64,000 bases of DNA from Nitratireductor sp. ZSWI3 (GTDB lineage Bacteria; Pseudomonadota; Alphaproteobacteria; Rhizobiales; Rhizobiaceae): assembly GCF_024655565.1 (NCBI RefSeq), contig NZ_JANKOF010000012.1, forward strand, positions 1 to 64,000, read 5' to 3'. A program made the translations under genes and the position numbers. A model generated the notes under the pieces. It saw nothing but the letters and a program-made list of their open reading frames with translations, was not told the DNA's origin and made no database searches. Shown piece by piece: positions 46,195 to 54,934 of the stretch (the stretch's first letter is position 1; every line of letters starts with the position of its first letter).

Positions 46195-46214
46195 TTATTA
46201 TATCGATATAATAA
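46195..46214. promoter_or_regulatory. LacI-type operator, site 3 (20-base perfect palindrome)
   Basis: TTATTATATCGATATAATAA, a perfect 20-base palindrome whose core TTATATCGATATAA is 46198-46211. It contains a TATAAT word and lies 282 bases before the TPP enzyme start. Confidence 0.85.
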
Positions 46215-46298
46215 CCTTTTTCAAGGTTCGCCGTCGCATGTCGACGGGTCAAGCGATCCGTCAATGCTGTCAGATATCCTCCCACAGGCAGTTGCGTC

Positions 46299-46327
46299 GC
46301 CGAGGCTTCCTCGGCGGCGCTTTTTTT
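46299..46327 (+). terminator. Rho-independent terminator inside the leader of the TPP enzyme gene
   Basis: GCCGAGG-CTT-CCTCGGC stem (46299-46315) with further G/C, then TTTTTTT at 46321-46327. It lies ~85 bases after operator site 3 and ~170 before the TPP gene. A TCCTCCC word (46277-46283) stands just upstream. It could end a short regulated RNA or act as an attenuator for the TPP operon. Confidence 0.7.
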
Positions 46328-46495
46328 GCTGTCCGGAGCGAACGAGAGGTGACGCACTTTGAAGCAGTCTGTCGCGACCTGACGTAGGCAATTTCCGGTT
46401 TTGCGAAATTGTTGGAGGGAGGCAATTGCGCTTACTTGGAGGCCATATCCAAGCGAACACGCTGCCGTTCGCAGGCCGACCAAGGAGGGTGGAAC

Positions 46496-48301
46496 ATGAA
46501 ACTCACAGGTGGTGAAATCGTCAGCCACGCGCTCAAGCAGTATGGCATCGAGTACATTGCCGGCGTGCCTGGCCACGGAAACTGGGCGCTGGTCGATGCT
46601 TTCCTGCAGAAGGGCGGAGACATCCCCTTCATTCAAACAATGCATGAGCAGAGTGCTGTGCATATGGCGGATGGCTATTATCGCGCCAGCGGCAAGCCCA
46701 TGGCCTGCACAACCTCCGTCGGTCCCGGGGCGACAAACACGGTCATCGGCTTGGCCACTTGCTACACCGACTCTACCGCCGCTTTCTATATCAACGGTAG
46801 CCCGGCCACCCACATGAAGGGCCATGGCGTCATGCAGGAGATCGAGCGGCAGAACGAGAATTCGTTCTGCCGCGTGATTGAGCCCGTCGTGAAGCGCTCA
46901 TACAAGGTGGGGAGGGTCGACGAGATCCCGTTCGTGATGCATCGGGCGTTCAACACAATGCTATCGGGCCGTGTTGGCCCCGTGCACGTCGAATTGCCGA
47001 TGGATCTTCAGTGTGAGTCGGCGGACGTGAATATTCATGACCTGTCGAAGCGCATGCCGATGGGGGTGAACTATCCCGATCCGGTGGCCGTCGAGAAAGC
47101 GGTTGAGCTCTTGCTGGCAGCCGAGCGCCCGGTCATCGTCGCTGGCGGCGGTGCCGTGTCGGCCGACGCATCGCAGGCACTGACGGCCTTTGCGGAGCGG
47201 ATCGGTGCGGCCGTTTCCTACACCTGGAACGGCAAGGGCGCCATCAGCGACGAGCATGAATTATGCATAGGCGCGGTGGGACAGACCGGCACGAGCTGCG
47301 GAAACAGCATCACCGCAAGTGCCGATGTCGTGATGTCGGTTGGCTGTCGATTCACGGATTGGTCGGCGTCGTCCTACGCCAAGGGCGTCAGCTTCTCCAT
47401 TCCGCCCGGAAAGCTGATCCACATCGACCTGGATCATCATGAGATCGGCAAGAATTATCCCACCGAAGTCGGAATTATCGGCGATGCGCGGGTCGTTCTT
47501 GAGGCGATGGTAGACTCGGTATCCGATCTGCAGTCTTCAAGGGTGCGGTCGCGCCGTGAGAGCTTTCACGCCGATATCCGCAGGGCCAAGGGTGAATGGG
47601 AAGAAATTCTGGCGCCGCGCCGGGACTCTCGTGAAGCCCCCTTCACCTCGCAGCGCCCTTTGTCCGTGCTTCGGGAAGTCCTGGACCGCAGCGGCATTGT
47701 GACGGTCGGTTCCGGCAACACGCAGGGCGCTGTGAAGCAGGGCTTCCCGGTTTACGAGCCCCGCACGCACATAACGTCAGGATCCTATTCGCCGATGGGT
47801 TGGGCGCTGCCGGCTGCTCTCGGCGCCAAGCTCGCCTGTCCCGATCGGCAGGTGGTCTCCATCCTCGGGGATGGCGACTTCATGATGTGTTTGCCCGAAA
47901 TCGGTGTCGCGGCAATGCACAACATTCCCGTCGTGTTCTTCGTTCAGAACAATTCCGGCTACATGTCGATCCGCGGTGGGCAACGCAAGTTCATGGGCCG
48001 CCACGTAGGATCGGAATTCAATCATCACGCGAAGGGCAATAGCGAGCCATATTCGGCTAACCTGAGCGGCGTCGCCAGGAATTTCGGTATCGAGAGCTGG
48101 AAGGTCGACAGTGACGACGATCTCAAGCCTTCCATCGAAAAAGCTCTGTCGTGCGGCGGCCCCGCCCTTGTCGAGGTGATGACCTCACGCGATGCCGCGG
48201 GTCCGTTCACCCCCGGCTGGTGGGATTTCCCGTCACCCGAATACTACAAGAAGGAACAGGCGGCCTACGCGGAGATGCGCGCCAGAGAGCAGCATTTATA
48301 A
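46496..48301 (+). CDS. Thiamine pyrophosphate-dependent enzyme (acetolactate synthase-like)
   Basis: 601 residues from ATG at 46496 with AAGGAGGG upstream. Three-domain TPP layout: N-terminal PYR domain with catalytic Glu51 in MHEQSAVHMADGYYRASGKP, central domain, and C-terminal PP domain with the TPP/Mg motif GDGDFMMCLPEIGVAAMHN...VQNNSGY. The FAD-anchoring features of true acetolactate synthase cannot be confirmed, and the neighbours do not suggest branched-chain synthesis, so it is more likely a decarboxylase or lyase on a keto acid of this pathway. First gene of a TPP-HDH-Gfo/Idh operon. Confidence 0.9.
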   Translation: MKLTGGEIVSHALKQYGIEYIAGVPGHGNWALVDAFLQKGGDIPFIQTMHEQSAVHMADGYYRASGKPMACTTSVGPGATNTVIGLATCYTDSTAAFYINGSPATHMKGHGVMQEIERQNENSFCRVIEPVVKRSYKVGRVDEIPFVMHRAFNTMLSGRVGPVHVELPMDLQCESADVNIHDLSKRMPMGVNYPDPVAVEKAVELLLAAERPVIVAGGGAVSADASQALTAFAERIGAAVSYTWNGKGAISDEHELCIGAVGQTGTSCGNSITASADVVMSVGCRFTDWSASSYAKGVSFSIPPGKLIHIDLDHHEIGKNYPTEVGIIGDARVVLEAMVDSVSDLQSSRVRSRRESFHADIRRAKGEWEEILAPRRDSREAPFTSQRPLSVLREVLDRSGIVTVGSGNTQGAVKQGFPVYEPRTHITSGSYSPMGWALPAALGAKLACPDRQVVSILGDGDFMMCLPEIGVAAMHNIPVVFFVQNNSGYMSIRGGQRKFMGRHVGSEFNHHAKGNSEPYSANLSGVARNFGIESWKVDSDDDLKPSIEKALSCGGPALVEVMTSRDAAGPFTPGWWDFPSPEYYKKEQAAYAEMRAREQHL

Positions 48302-48349
48302 GGCCTCCCCGCCGCAACAGGAAGAAGGACGCCGTGAACTCGGCGCCCT

Positions 48350-49696
48350 ATGAGCTCTTCATACACAGTCAGGATCGGACGAATGGTCAGGTACTTGAAG
48401 GCTGCACGCAGGAAAGCGGCCATGGAAGCGGCCAGTGCTCAGCTGCGTGAGACGGTCTCGAAGATCATCCTCGATGTCGAGCAGCGCGGCGACGCGGCCG
48501 TACGGGAATATGCGCGCCGGTTCGACGGTCTTGACCGCGATGACTACCGGTTGGGCCCCGAAGAGATCGGTGCCTGTATCAACTCGCTCACCTCCCAGGA
48601 ACGTGAGGACATTGAGTTTGCGCGCGATCAGGTGCGTATGTTCGCCGAGGCGCAACGGGCGACACTCCAGGACTTGGAAATCGAGCAGCGTCCCGGGATC
48701 ATTCTGGGACATAGGCATATCCCGATCGAGAATGTCGGGTGCTATGTGCCCGGCGGGAATTATCCGCTTCTTGCCAGCGCCCATATGTCCGTCCTGACAG
48801 CCAAGATCGCCGGATGTGACCGCGTGATCACCTGCGCGCCGCCCTTCAAGGGCGAACCCGCACGCTACATCGTTGCAGCCCAGGCGCTGGATGGCGCTGA
48901 CGAGATCTACTGTCTCGGCGGCGTGCAGGCCGTTGCCGCCATGGCCGTGGGAACCGAGAGGATTGCGCCGATCGATATGCTGGTCGGTCCGGGCAACGCC
49001 TTTGTTGCGGAGGCCAAGCGCCAGCTCTACGGCCGGGTGGGCATAGACCTGTTTGCAGGTCCCACGGAGGTTCTTGTCATCGCCGACGAAACGGTGGACG
49101 GGGAGCTGTGCGCCACCGATCTGCTGGGTCAGGCCGAGCATGGGCCCAACTCGCCGGCGATCCTGCTGACGACATCTGAGCGGCTGGGCAGGGAGACTAT
49201 GGGTCAGATCGAGCTGTTGCTGGAAAAGCTTCCCACCGCGGAAGTCGCTCGGCAGGCCTGGGAGGACTTCGGCGAAATTATCGTATGCGAAGATAGGGCC
49301 GAAGCTCTGCGGGAAGCAGATCGCATCGCATCCGAGCATGTACAGGTCATGACCGGCGATGACAGCTATTTCGTGGACAATATGAAGAACTATGGAGCGT
49401 TGTTCATCGGTCCGCGCACCACCGTGGCCTATGGCGACAAGGTGATCGGCACCAACCACACGCTGCCGACCAATCTTGCCGCGCGCTACAGCGGTGGCCT
49501 TTGGGTCGGGAAGTTCCTCAAGACCTGCACCTACCAGAAAATCACGACCGACGAGGCCAGCGCAGACATGGGAGCGTACTGCTCCCGTCTTTGCATGATG
49601 GAAGGCTTTGTCGGTCACGCGGAGCAGGCCAACGTGCGCGTTCGCCGCTATGGCGGGCGCAACGTGCCCTACGGGTCTGCCGTCTCACCAGAATAA
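48350..49696 (+). CDS. Histidinol dehydrogenase family zinc dehydrogenase (non-His pathway)
   Basis: 448 residues from ATG at 48350; ATG at 48383 has a better ribosome site and may be used. All HisD catalytic positions are kept: zinc ligands Gln261 and His264 (GQAEHG), Asp363 ([14 protein letters not shown]), His423 (EGFVGH), and the Glu329-His330 pair (SEHVQV). It lies among catabolic genes, not his genes. This family also includes HpsN, which oxidises dihydroxypropanesulfonate to the acid, so a four-electron oxidation of another alcohol to a carboxylate is likely. Confidence 0.9.
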   Translation: MSSSYTVRIGRMVRYLKAARRKAAMEAASAQLRETVSKIILDVEQRGDAAVREYARRFDGLDRDDYRLGPEEIGACINSLTSQEREDIEFARDQVRMFAEAQRATLQDLEIEQRPGIILGHRHIPIENVGCYVPGGNYPLLASAHMSVLTAKIAGCDRVITCAPPFKGEPARYIVAAQALDGADEIYCLGGVQAVAAMAVGTERIAPIDMLVGPGNAFVAEAKRQLYGRVGIDLFAGPTEVLVIADETVDGELCATDLLGQAEHGPNSPAILLTTSERLGRETMGQIELLLEKLPTAEVARQAWEDFGEIIVCEDRAEALREADRIASEHVQVMTGDDSYFVDNMKNYGALFIGPRTTVAYGDKVIGTNHTLPTNLAARYSGGLWVGKFLKTCTYQKITTDEASADMGAYCSRLCMMEGFVGHAEQANVRVRRYGGRNVPYGSAVSPE

Positions 49697-49709
49697 GCGG
49701 GAGCATATC

Positions 49710-50720
49710 ATGACGGAAAAAAAGCGTTGGGGCATCATCGGCGCGAGCGCCATCGCACGGGATTGGGTCATTCCGGCCCTCCAGGCGGAAGGGCAGGACC
49801 TTGTTGCCGTGCTGAGCTCGGAAGCAGAACGGGGCAAGGCCTTTGCGCGTGACTGCGGGATCGAACGGGCGTCGACGGATATCGGCGATATCGTCAACGA
49901 TGATGATATCGATTGCGTCTATATCTCGACCACGAATGAGCTTCACAAGCCGCATGCCATCGCTGCGGCCAATGGCGGCAAGCACGTCTTGTGTGAGAAG
50001 CCGCTTGCCCTGGAACTGGCCGATGTCGATGCGATGATCGCCGCTGCCGATACGGCGGGCGTCGTCTTTGCCACCAATCACCACATGCGTGGGTCCGGGT
50101 TGCACCGCAAGCTCAAGGAACTGATCGGTTCTGGAGCGATTGGCAAGGTCAACTCAGTACGCCTGTTTCACGCGGGTTATCTGCCTGAGCACCTCCAGAC
50201 ATGGCGATTGACGCATCCTGAAAAAGGAGGCGGCGTTGCGCTCGATCTTGGCGTGCATGATGCCGACACGTTACGCAACATCCTTGGCGAGGAGCCGGTC
50301 GAAGTGACCGGGTTAAGTGCCGGGCGGGGCATGGCTCAAGCGGGGCTTGATGACACCGCCATGTTCGTACTGCGGATGCAATCGGGCATTCTTGCAATAG
50401 TGCATGAAAGCTTTGTCGAAAAGCATGCCGGACCTTCTCGCATAGAGGTGATGGGTACCGAAGGCAGCCTTGTCGCCACTGGCGCAATGGCCCAGGCGCC
50501 AGGGGGAGCGCTTACGCTTCGCCGGGGCGATGCTGTGGAGTTGATCGATACTGACCGAAATTCGCTTTACGCCTACACGATCGCCATGTTCGTCGCTGCG
50601 ATCGAGAATGGCGGCGCGCCATTGGTCAGCGGGCGGGATGGCCGCCGGTCCCTTGAAATCGCTCTTGCGGCCGAAGCCGCTTGCAGGGGCGAGACTCGAG
50701 TCTCGATCCCGCCTCTCTGA
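49710..50720 (+). CDS. Gfo/Idh/MocA family dehydrogenase 2
   Basis: 336 residues from ATG at 49710. RWGIIGASAIARDWV nucleotide motif, VYISTTNELHKPHAIAAANGGKHVLCEKPLAL, TNHHMRGSGLHRKLKEL, GVALDLGVHDADTLRNILGEEP. Paralog of the enzyme at 37273-38307. Third gene of the TPP operon, 13 bases after the HDH-family gene. Confidence 0.93.
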   Translation: MTEKKRWGIIGASAIARDWVIPALQAEGQDLVAVLSSEAERGKAFARDCGIERASTDIGDIVNDDDIDCVYISTTNELHKPHAIAAANGGKHVLCEKPLALELADVDAMIAAADTAGVVFATNHHMRGSGLHRKLKELIGSGAIGKVNSVRLFHAGYLPEHLQTWRLTHPEKGGGVALDLGVHDADTLRNILGEEPVEVTGLSAGRGMAQAGLDDTAMFVLRMQSGILAIVHESFVEKHAGPSRIEVMGTEGSLVATGAMAQAPGGALTLRRGDAVELIDTDRNSLYAYTIAMFVAAIENGGAPLVSGRDGRRSLEIALAAEAACRGETRVSIPPL

Positions 50721-50737
50721 TAGGTTCTGGCTTTCGG

Positions 50738-51913
50738 TCAGGCAGCAGCCGCCGCCAGCTTGCGGGTGAGAATGTTGACGCCGATCCAAAGTGGCAAAGC
50801 CAGCAACATCACAACGGCGACTGCGGCGAGAGCCGTGCTAAGACTGAATACGTCCGCTGCGTAGCCGACCATTCCAGGAACAACATACATACCGGCGGCA
50901 CCGATGAAGATGACTGCGCCGAGGATGCTGCCGCGAAGGCGGGCCGGCGCGGCGCGCCCGGCCGCCCCGAAAACCGTAGGCGCAAGCACCGAATAACCGA
51001 GCGTCGCCAGGAGAAGCGAGGCAAGCCCGACCATCGTCGACCAGGATAAGGAAAAGACGGCGATACCGAGTGCTGCGCACACTGTGCTCGACATGACCAA
51101 CACGTCCTCGCGCACGCGCTGACTGAGAAGTTGAGCGCCAAATCGGCCGAGAGCCAATCCGAACCCGACCGTCGCCGGCCCGAGCGAGGCTTGAAAGGTA
51201 CTTGCTTGATAGCTCGCGAGCAGATGGATGGCACTCCAGGATTGGAGCGTCTGTTCAGCCGAAAAGGCGAGCAGGATGACACCGCCCAAAAGCATTGTAA
51301 GCGGGATAAAGGCCCGCACGGGCAGTGACGGTTGTTCGCTGGTGCTGGACACTGGATCGCCGGACGGCTTCGTCCGGGCCGTCAGGACACCCAACGCAAG
51401 AATACCGGCACCGTTGAGTAGGAAAATGACCTTGAAGGGGAGGTCGAAGCTCGCCAACATACCCGCCAGAAGGGCGCAGACACCAAAGGGGAGCGCAAAA
51501 AACGTGTGTGCGAGTTGCATGAGCTGCCGCTTGGTTTTCGCCTCGATGGTGCTGACCTCGGCATTGATCGCGATGTCGACTATACCGTGTGTCATGCCCG
51601 CCAGCAGAAAGAACGCGATCAGCGGAACTATACCCGTCGCTATTCCCAAAGCTGCGACGGCAGCGCCAAAGCTCGCGATCGCCCAGGCGGAGTGAAGCGC
51701 ACCGGCACGATTGGTCAGCCGCGCCCCCAGGACGAGGCCAGGAACCATTCCGACTGACATCGCTATCAGCGCATGGCCAAGCTGGGTATGGCTGATATCC
51801 AAGCCGGCCTGCAAATGCGGTAAAAGCGCCCCCAGTGTCCCGGCAAAGCTGCCCAACGCCACGAATCCGGAAATGGGTCTGGCGATAGACTGAAAGTCTC
51901 GAATGAGCGACAT
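50738..51913 (-). CDS. Major facilitator superfamily transporter (YbjJ/FucP-like)
   Basis: 391 residues with about 12 membrane segments, no long loops. GARLTNRAGALHSAW is the loop 2-3 motif, HGIVDIAINAEVSTIEAKTKRQLMQLAHTFFALPFGVCAL resembles the YbjJ/FucP-type half. Leftward, downstream of the XRE regulator gene after 76 bases. It converges with the TPP operon. Substrate unknown; may export an intermediate or import the same substrate as the ABC system. Confidence 0.9.
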   Translation of the reverse strand: MSLIRDFQSIARPISGFVALGSFAGTLGALLPHLQAGLDISHTQLGHALIAMSVGMVPGLVLGARLTNRAGALHSAWAIASFGAAVAALGIATGIVPLIAFFLLAGMTHGIVDIAINAEVSTIEAKTKRQLMQLAHTFFALPFGVCALLAGMLASFDLPFKVIFLLNGAGILALGVLTARTKPSGDPVSSTSEQPSLPVRAFIPLTMLLGGVILLAFSAEQTLQSWSAIHLLASYQASTFQASLGPATVGFGLALGRFGAQLLSQRVREDVLVMSSTVCAALGIAVFSLSWSTMVGLASLLLATLGYSVLAPTVFGAAGRAAPARLRGSILGAVIFIGAAGMYVVPGMVGYAADVFSLSTALAAVAVVMLLALPLWIGVNILTRKLAAAAA

Positions 51914-51989
51914 GTTGCTGGATCTCCGTACATGGCGGGTTTAGGCGGACTTGCCGAAAGGTGGGATGTCTTCGTAAGGGCTGCCGGGG

Positions 51990-52781
51990 CTAGCGCGGCA
52001 TCAGATAGTCGCTTGCCTCAAGCGGAATGGAATGATCGTCGGGGGGCAGCACTGTAGCGCGCCGCACCAGGGATTTTGACACCGGGACGTCTCCTCTGAA
52101 ATCCAGAACGGCCTTCGAGCAATAGGGGGCACGGCCGAGATTGGCGGCGACGCCCGACGTCACGCCGAAAAAGAACCGCGTCGGCTTCCTGATGAGCGGC
52201 GCGAATATCGAGAATGTCAGCTCGTTGCGCTGGATCTTTTCGAAGTCGATTAGGAACAGCCTCTGTTCCACGCCGAAGACTATGCCGTGATACCTGAAAA
52301 GGAACTCGACCTTTTCCGGATCGCGCCTGTTCGGGAAGATCTCGTAGTTGGAATAGGTGCAAACGCCGCGCGCCGGCGAGATTTTGAGAATGGAGCGCAC
52401 CACGTCGCCCTTGTAGATCGATGAGAAATGATACTTCTCATAGATGCCGCAAAACTGCTCGACCCATCCGGAGTCATGCGCCTCCAGCAGATGCGCGAAG
52501 ATGGGAGAGTCGATAGCGGCAGAGAAGCTGTCCTGCGTACGGGAAGGGGAATGCGTCCCGGCCGGATCGAAGTCCGGATCAGTCAGATCAGAAGATGAAA
52601 TACCGAAGTATCTGCAAATCGCGTTGATGTTGGACTGCGAGGGCGTGTGCCGCCCGCTCAGATACTTGTTGAACTGCTGGCGGTTCATGTGAAGGTTTCG
52701 ACAAACGGCGGAAATGTTGCCGTGCGCAACCACCAATTGCCGCAGATTGTCCGAAATCGTGTCTCGTCTCGTCGGGTCCAT
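51990..52781 (-). CDS. XRE-type HTH regulator with unknown C-terminal domain
   Basis: 263 residues from ATG at 52781; the frame extends to 52880 but the ATG fits the HTH spacing. Residues ~8-60 are an XRE HTH (ISDNLRQLVVAHGNISAVCRNLHMNRQQFNKYLSGRHTPSQSNINAICRYFGIS). The rest (about 90-263) is an unfamiliar beta-rich domain with KISPARGVCTYSNYEIFPNRRDP and RFFFGVTSGVAANLGRAPYCS, perhaps a ligand domain. Preceded by operator site 4, so it may be a second-tier regulator under LacI. Confidence 0.85.
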   Translation of the reverse strand: MDPTRRDTISDNLRQLVVAHGNISAVCRNLHMNRQQFNKYLSGRHTPSQSNINAICRYFGISSSDLTDPDFDPAGTHSPSRTQDSFSAAIDSPIFAHLLEAHDSGWVEQFCGIYEKYHFSSIYKGDVVRSILKISPARGVCTYSNYEIFPNRRDPEKVEFLFRYHGIVFGVEQRLFLIDFEKIQRNELTFSIFAPLIRKPTRFFFGVTSGVAANLGRAPYCSKAVLDFRGDVPVSKSLVRRATVLPPDDHSIPLEASDYLMPR

Positions 52782-52904
52782 TCGATGACATCCACATCGC
52801 TTGTTCGCCGCCGGATCGGTCGGGCGTGGCTGTTCCCCGTCCCCTGGCGCGGCGAAACCGAATTCCTGCTGCACCGGCACGGTATCGGAAATCTACTATC
52901 GTTA

Positions 52905-52918
52905 TTATATCGATGCAA
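52905..52918. promoter_or_regulatory. LacI-type operator, site 4
   Basis: TTATATCGATGCAA, with left half identical to site 1 and two changes in the right half. About 124 bases before the XRE regulator start, on the leftward side of the gap. Confidence 0.65.
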
Positions 52919-53039
52919 TTGCGTCGCGTTCCGTTGGAGCATTGGTCGCACGCCGGTCTTCCGGATGGGGTTGAGGGGTGATCCTGTAGTTGCCCGTCCG
53001 AGCAGCGCTCGAGTAGTTTGTCGAACCGCTATCTAAGAG

Positions 53040-53068
53040 TTGACTTTCACCGGGGCGGTTCGTAAATT
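53040..53068 (+). promoter_or_regulatory. Promoter of the glucose-type ABC operon
   Basis: TTGACT (53040-53045), 17-base spacer, TAAATT (53063-53068). The LacI-type site 5 begins at 53067, directly over the -10 and start region, consistent with repression by blocking polymerase. Confidence 0.6.
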
Positions 53069-53080
53069 AGATCGATATAA
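53067..53080. promoter_or_regulatory. LacI-type operator, site 5
   Basis: TTAGATCGATATAA, combining the left half of site 2 with the right half of site 3. Overlaps the -10 region of the ABC operon promoter. Confidence 0.8.
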
Positions 53081-53114
53081 TAAATCATCAGGGGCGGCGT
53101 CTGGGAGGGTGAAC

Positions 53115-54047
53115 TTGGCTGCAGATGCATCGAAAACTCGTACTGGCGGGGCAGGAACGTACAGCCTCAAGAGATATCTGGGCGACAGCATCTCCATAAT
53201 CGTGCTTTCGCCCAGCTTCGTGGTGCTCGCGGTGGCGGTCTATGGTTTCATGGGCTGGTCGGGCATGGTCTCGCTGACGTCGTCCAAGTTGATCCCGGTC
53301 CATGACTTTATCGGCTTTGACCAGTACGTGACGCTTTGGTCGACCGATCGGTGGCACGTGGCGGTGCGCAATCTGGCCATCTTCGCGCCGCTCTTCATCG
53401 GCCTTTCCACGGCGCTCGGGCTCGTGCTTGCGATATTTCTTGACCAGAAAATCCGCGCCGAGAACGTGATCCGCTCGATCTATCTCTATCCGATGGCCAT
53501 TTCCTTCATCGTGACGGGTACGGCCTGGAAGTGGATTCTCAACCCGGGTCTCGGCGTGGAGAAACTCCTTGTGGACTGGGGGTTCGAGGGCGCCAGGTTC
53601 GATTGGATCGTCGATCCGCAGATGGCCGTTTTCACCCTGGTTATCGCCGCTGTCTGGCAAAGCACCGGTTTCGCGATGGCCATCTTTCTGGCCGGCTTGC
53701 GCAGCATCGATGGAGAAGTGGTCAAGGCAGCCCGTATCGATGGCGCCGGCCTTGTGCGCATCTACTGGTCAATCATCCTGCCAATGTTGCGCCCGGTCTT
53801 CCTGACGGTGGTCGTGATCCTGATGTACCAGGCCGTCCGGTCCTTCGATCTTGTCGTGGCATTGACCGGCGGTGGGCCGGGCTACTCCTCGGACCTGCCC
53901 GCGAACTTCATGTATCAAACCGCCTTCAGCCGAAACCGCATGGGTCTCGCCGCTGCGAGCGCGATGATGATCCTGATGACCATCGCGGCGGTGATGATCC
54001 CCTACATCTATTCGGAACTGCGTCAGGAGGCGCGACATGAGCAATAG
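53115..54047 (+). CDS. Glucose-type ABC transporter permease 1 (GtsB-like)
   Basis: 310 residues. The frame opens at 53040, but that TTG is in the promoter; TTG at 53115 has GGGAGGG five bases upstream and is the likely start (GTG 53109 possible). Six membrane segments; GFMGWSGMVSLTSSKLIPVHDFIGFDQYVTLW and FIVTGTAWKWILNPGLG resemble glucose/mannose permease GtsB. EAA loop at DGEVVKAARIDGAGLVRIYWSIILPMLRP. Overlaps permease 2 by 11 bases. Confidence 0.92.
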   Translation: MAADASKTRTGGAGTYSLKRYLGDSISIIVLSPSFVVLAVAVYGFMGWSGMVSLTSSKLIPVHDFIGFDQYVTLWSTDRWHVAVRNLAIFAPLFIGLSTALGLVLAIFLDQKIRAENVIRSIYLYPMAISFIVTGTAWKWILNPGLGVEKLLVDWGFEGARFDWIVDPQMAVFTLVIAAVWQSTGFAMAIFLAGLRSIDGEVVKAARIDGAGLVRIYWSIILPMLRPVFLTVVVILMYQAVRSFDLVVALTGGGPGYSSDLPANFMYQTAFSRNRMGLAAASAMMILMTIAAVMIPYIYSELRQEARHEQ

Positions 54048-54930
54048 CGTCTCAGCCTCGAGCGGTGTTGGTCTGAATTTTGGACGGATTGCTGGGCGCG
54101 TCCTCGTCCTGGGAACCCTGGCGTTGTTCGTTCTCTATTTCCTCGCGCCGCTTTTCGTCATGATCACGACGTCGTTGAAGTCGATGCCCGAAATCCGGGC
54201 GGGCAACATCATCAGCTTGCCTCGGGATCCGAGTTTCGAGGCCTGGCGCGTCGCTTGGCAGGAGGCGTGCGTCGGCGTCGAATGTCCCGGCATCCGCGGG
54301 TTTTACAAGAACACGTTTCTGATGGTCATCCCGGCCGTCACCGTCTCGACCTTGCTCGGCGCAATTAACGGATTCGCGCTTACCAAATACCGCTTCACCG
54401 GCCACCGGCTCGTATTCGGTCTTTTCATGTTCGGCTGCTTCATTCCTCATCAGGCGATCATTCTGCCCATGGCTCGTGCGCTGGGCATGATGGACCTGTC
54501 GGGAAGCCTTTGGGGGCTGGCACTGGTTCACACCGTTTACGGCATACCGTTCACAACGATGTTCTTCCGCAATTACTACATCAGCATCCCGCAGGAACTG
54601 GTGAAGGCGGCTCGTGTGGATGGCGCTGGCTTCTTCCGGATCTTCTGGAGCATCATGCTCCCGATCTCGGCGCCGATAATCATCGTGTCGGTGATCTGGC
54701 AGTTCACCAATATCTGGAATGATTTTCTTTTCGGCGCCTCGTTCACCTACGGGGCGAACGCGCCGATCATGGTTGCGCTCAACAATATCGTCAACACGTC
54801 GACCGGAGAGCGTCCCTACAACGTGCATATGGCCGCGGCGATCATGGCGGCGTTGCCCACGCTCGTCATCTATGTGCTGGCCGGAAGGTATTTCGTCCGC
54901 GGTCTGGTTGCGGGCTCGGTAAAAGGTTAG
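54037..54930 (+). CDS. Glucose-type ABC transporter permease 2 (GtsC-like)
   Basis: 297 residues, six membrane segments. FALTKYRFTGHRLVFGLFMFGCFIPHQAIILPMARALG and the EAA loop IPQELVKAARVDGAGFFRIFWSIMLPISAP are typical of GtsC-type glucose permeases, as is the Cys pair in the periplasmic EACVGVECPGIRG segment. The second ATPase gene follows after 4 bases. Confidence 0.92.
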   Translation: MSNSVSASSGVGLNFGRIAGRVLVLGTLALFVLYFLAPLFVMITTSLKSMPEIRAGNIISLPRDPSFEAWRVAWQEACVGVECPGIRGFYKNTFLMVIPAVTVSTLLGAINGFALTKYRFTGHRLVFGLFMFGCFIPHQAIILPMARALGMMDLSGSLWGLALVHTVYGIPFTTMFFRNYYISIPQELVKAARVDGAGFFRIFWSIMLPISAPIIIVSVIWQFTNIWNDFLFGASFTYGANAPIMVALNNIVNTSTGERPYNVHMAAAIMAALPTLVIYVLAGRYFVRGLVAGSVKG

Positions 54931-54934
54931 TGGT

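Larger units (their letters stand above)
46139..46495. other. Leader/promoter region of the TPP operon
   Basis: Gene-free 357 bases holding operator site 3 and the terminator described separately. A short RNA from about 46215 to 46327 is possible. The rest has no recognisable gene. Confidence 0.5.
52782..53114. other. Divergent control region between XRE regulator and ABC operon
   Basis: A 333-base gap with operator sites 4 and 5 facing the two divergent units, 162 bases apart centre to centre, a distance that would allow repression looping. No gene recognised. Confidence 0.55.

Noticed and set aside
48359-49618. 419-codon antisense frame opposite the HisD-family gene
   Set aside because: Shadow frame; the sense strand has all catalytic residues.
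46496-49696. Sulfonate (DHPS or sulfoquinovose) pathway because of the HpsN-like enzyme
   Set aside because: No sulfo-lyase, sulfoquinovosidase or sulfonate exporter is seen; family likeness alone is not enough.
48350-49696. Histidine biosynthesis hisD
   Set aside because: No other his genes nearby; it is inside a catabolic operon under a LacI operator.
53040-53114. Upstream extension of permease 1 from TTG at 53040
   Set aside because: This TTG is the first part of a TTGACT -35 box, and the extension would contain the LacI operator. A TTG at 53115 has a good ribosome site.
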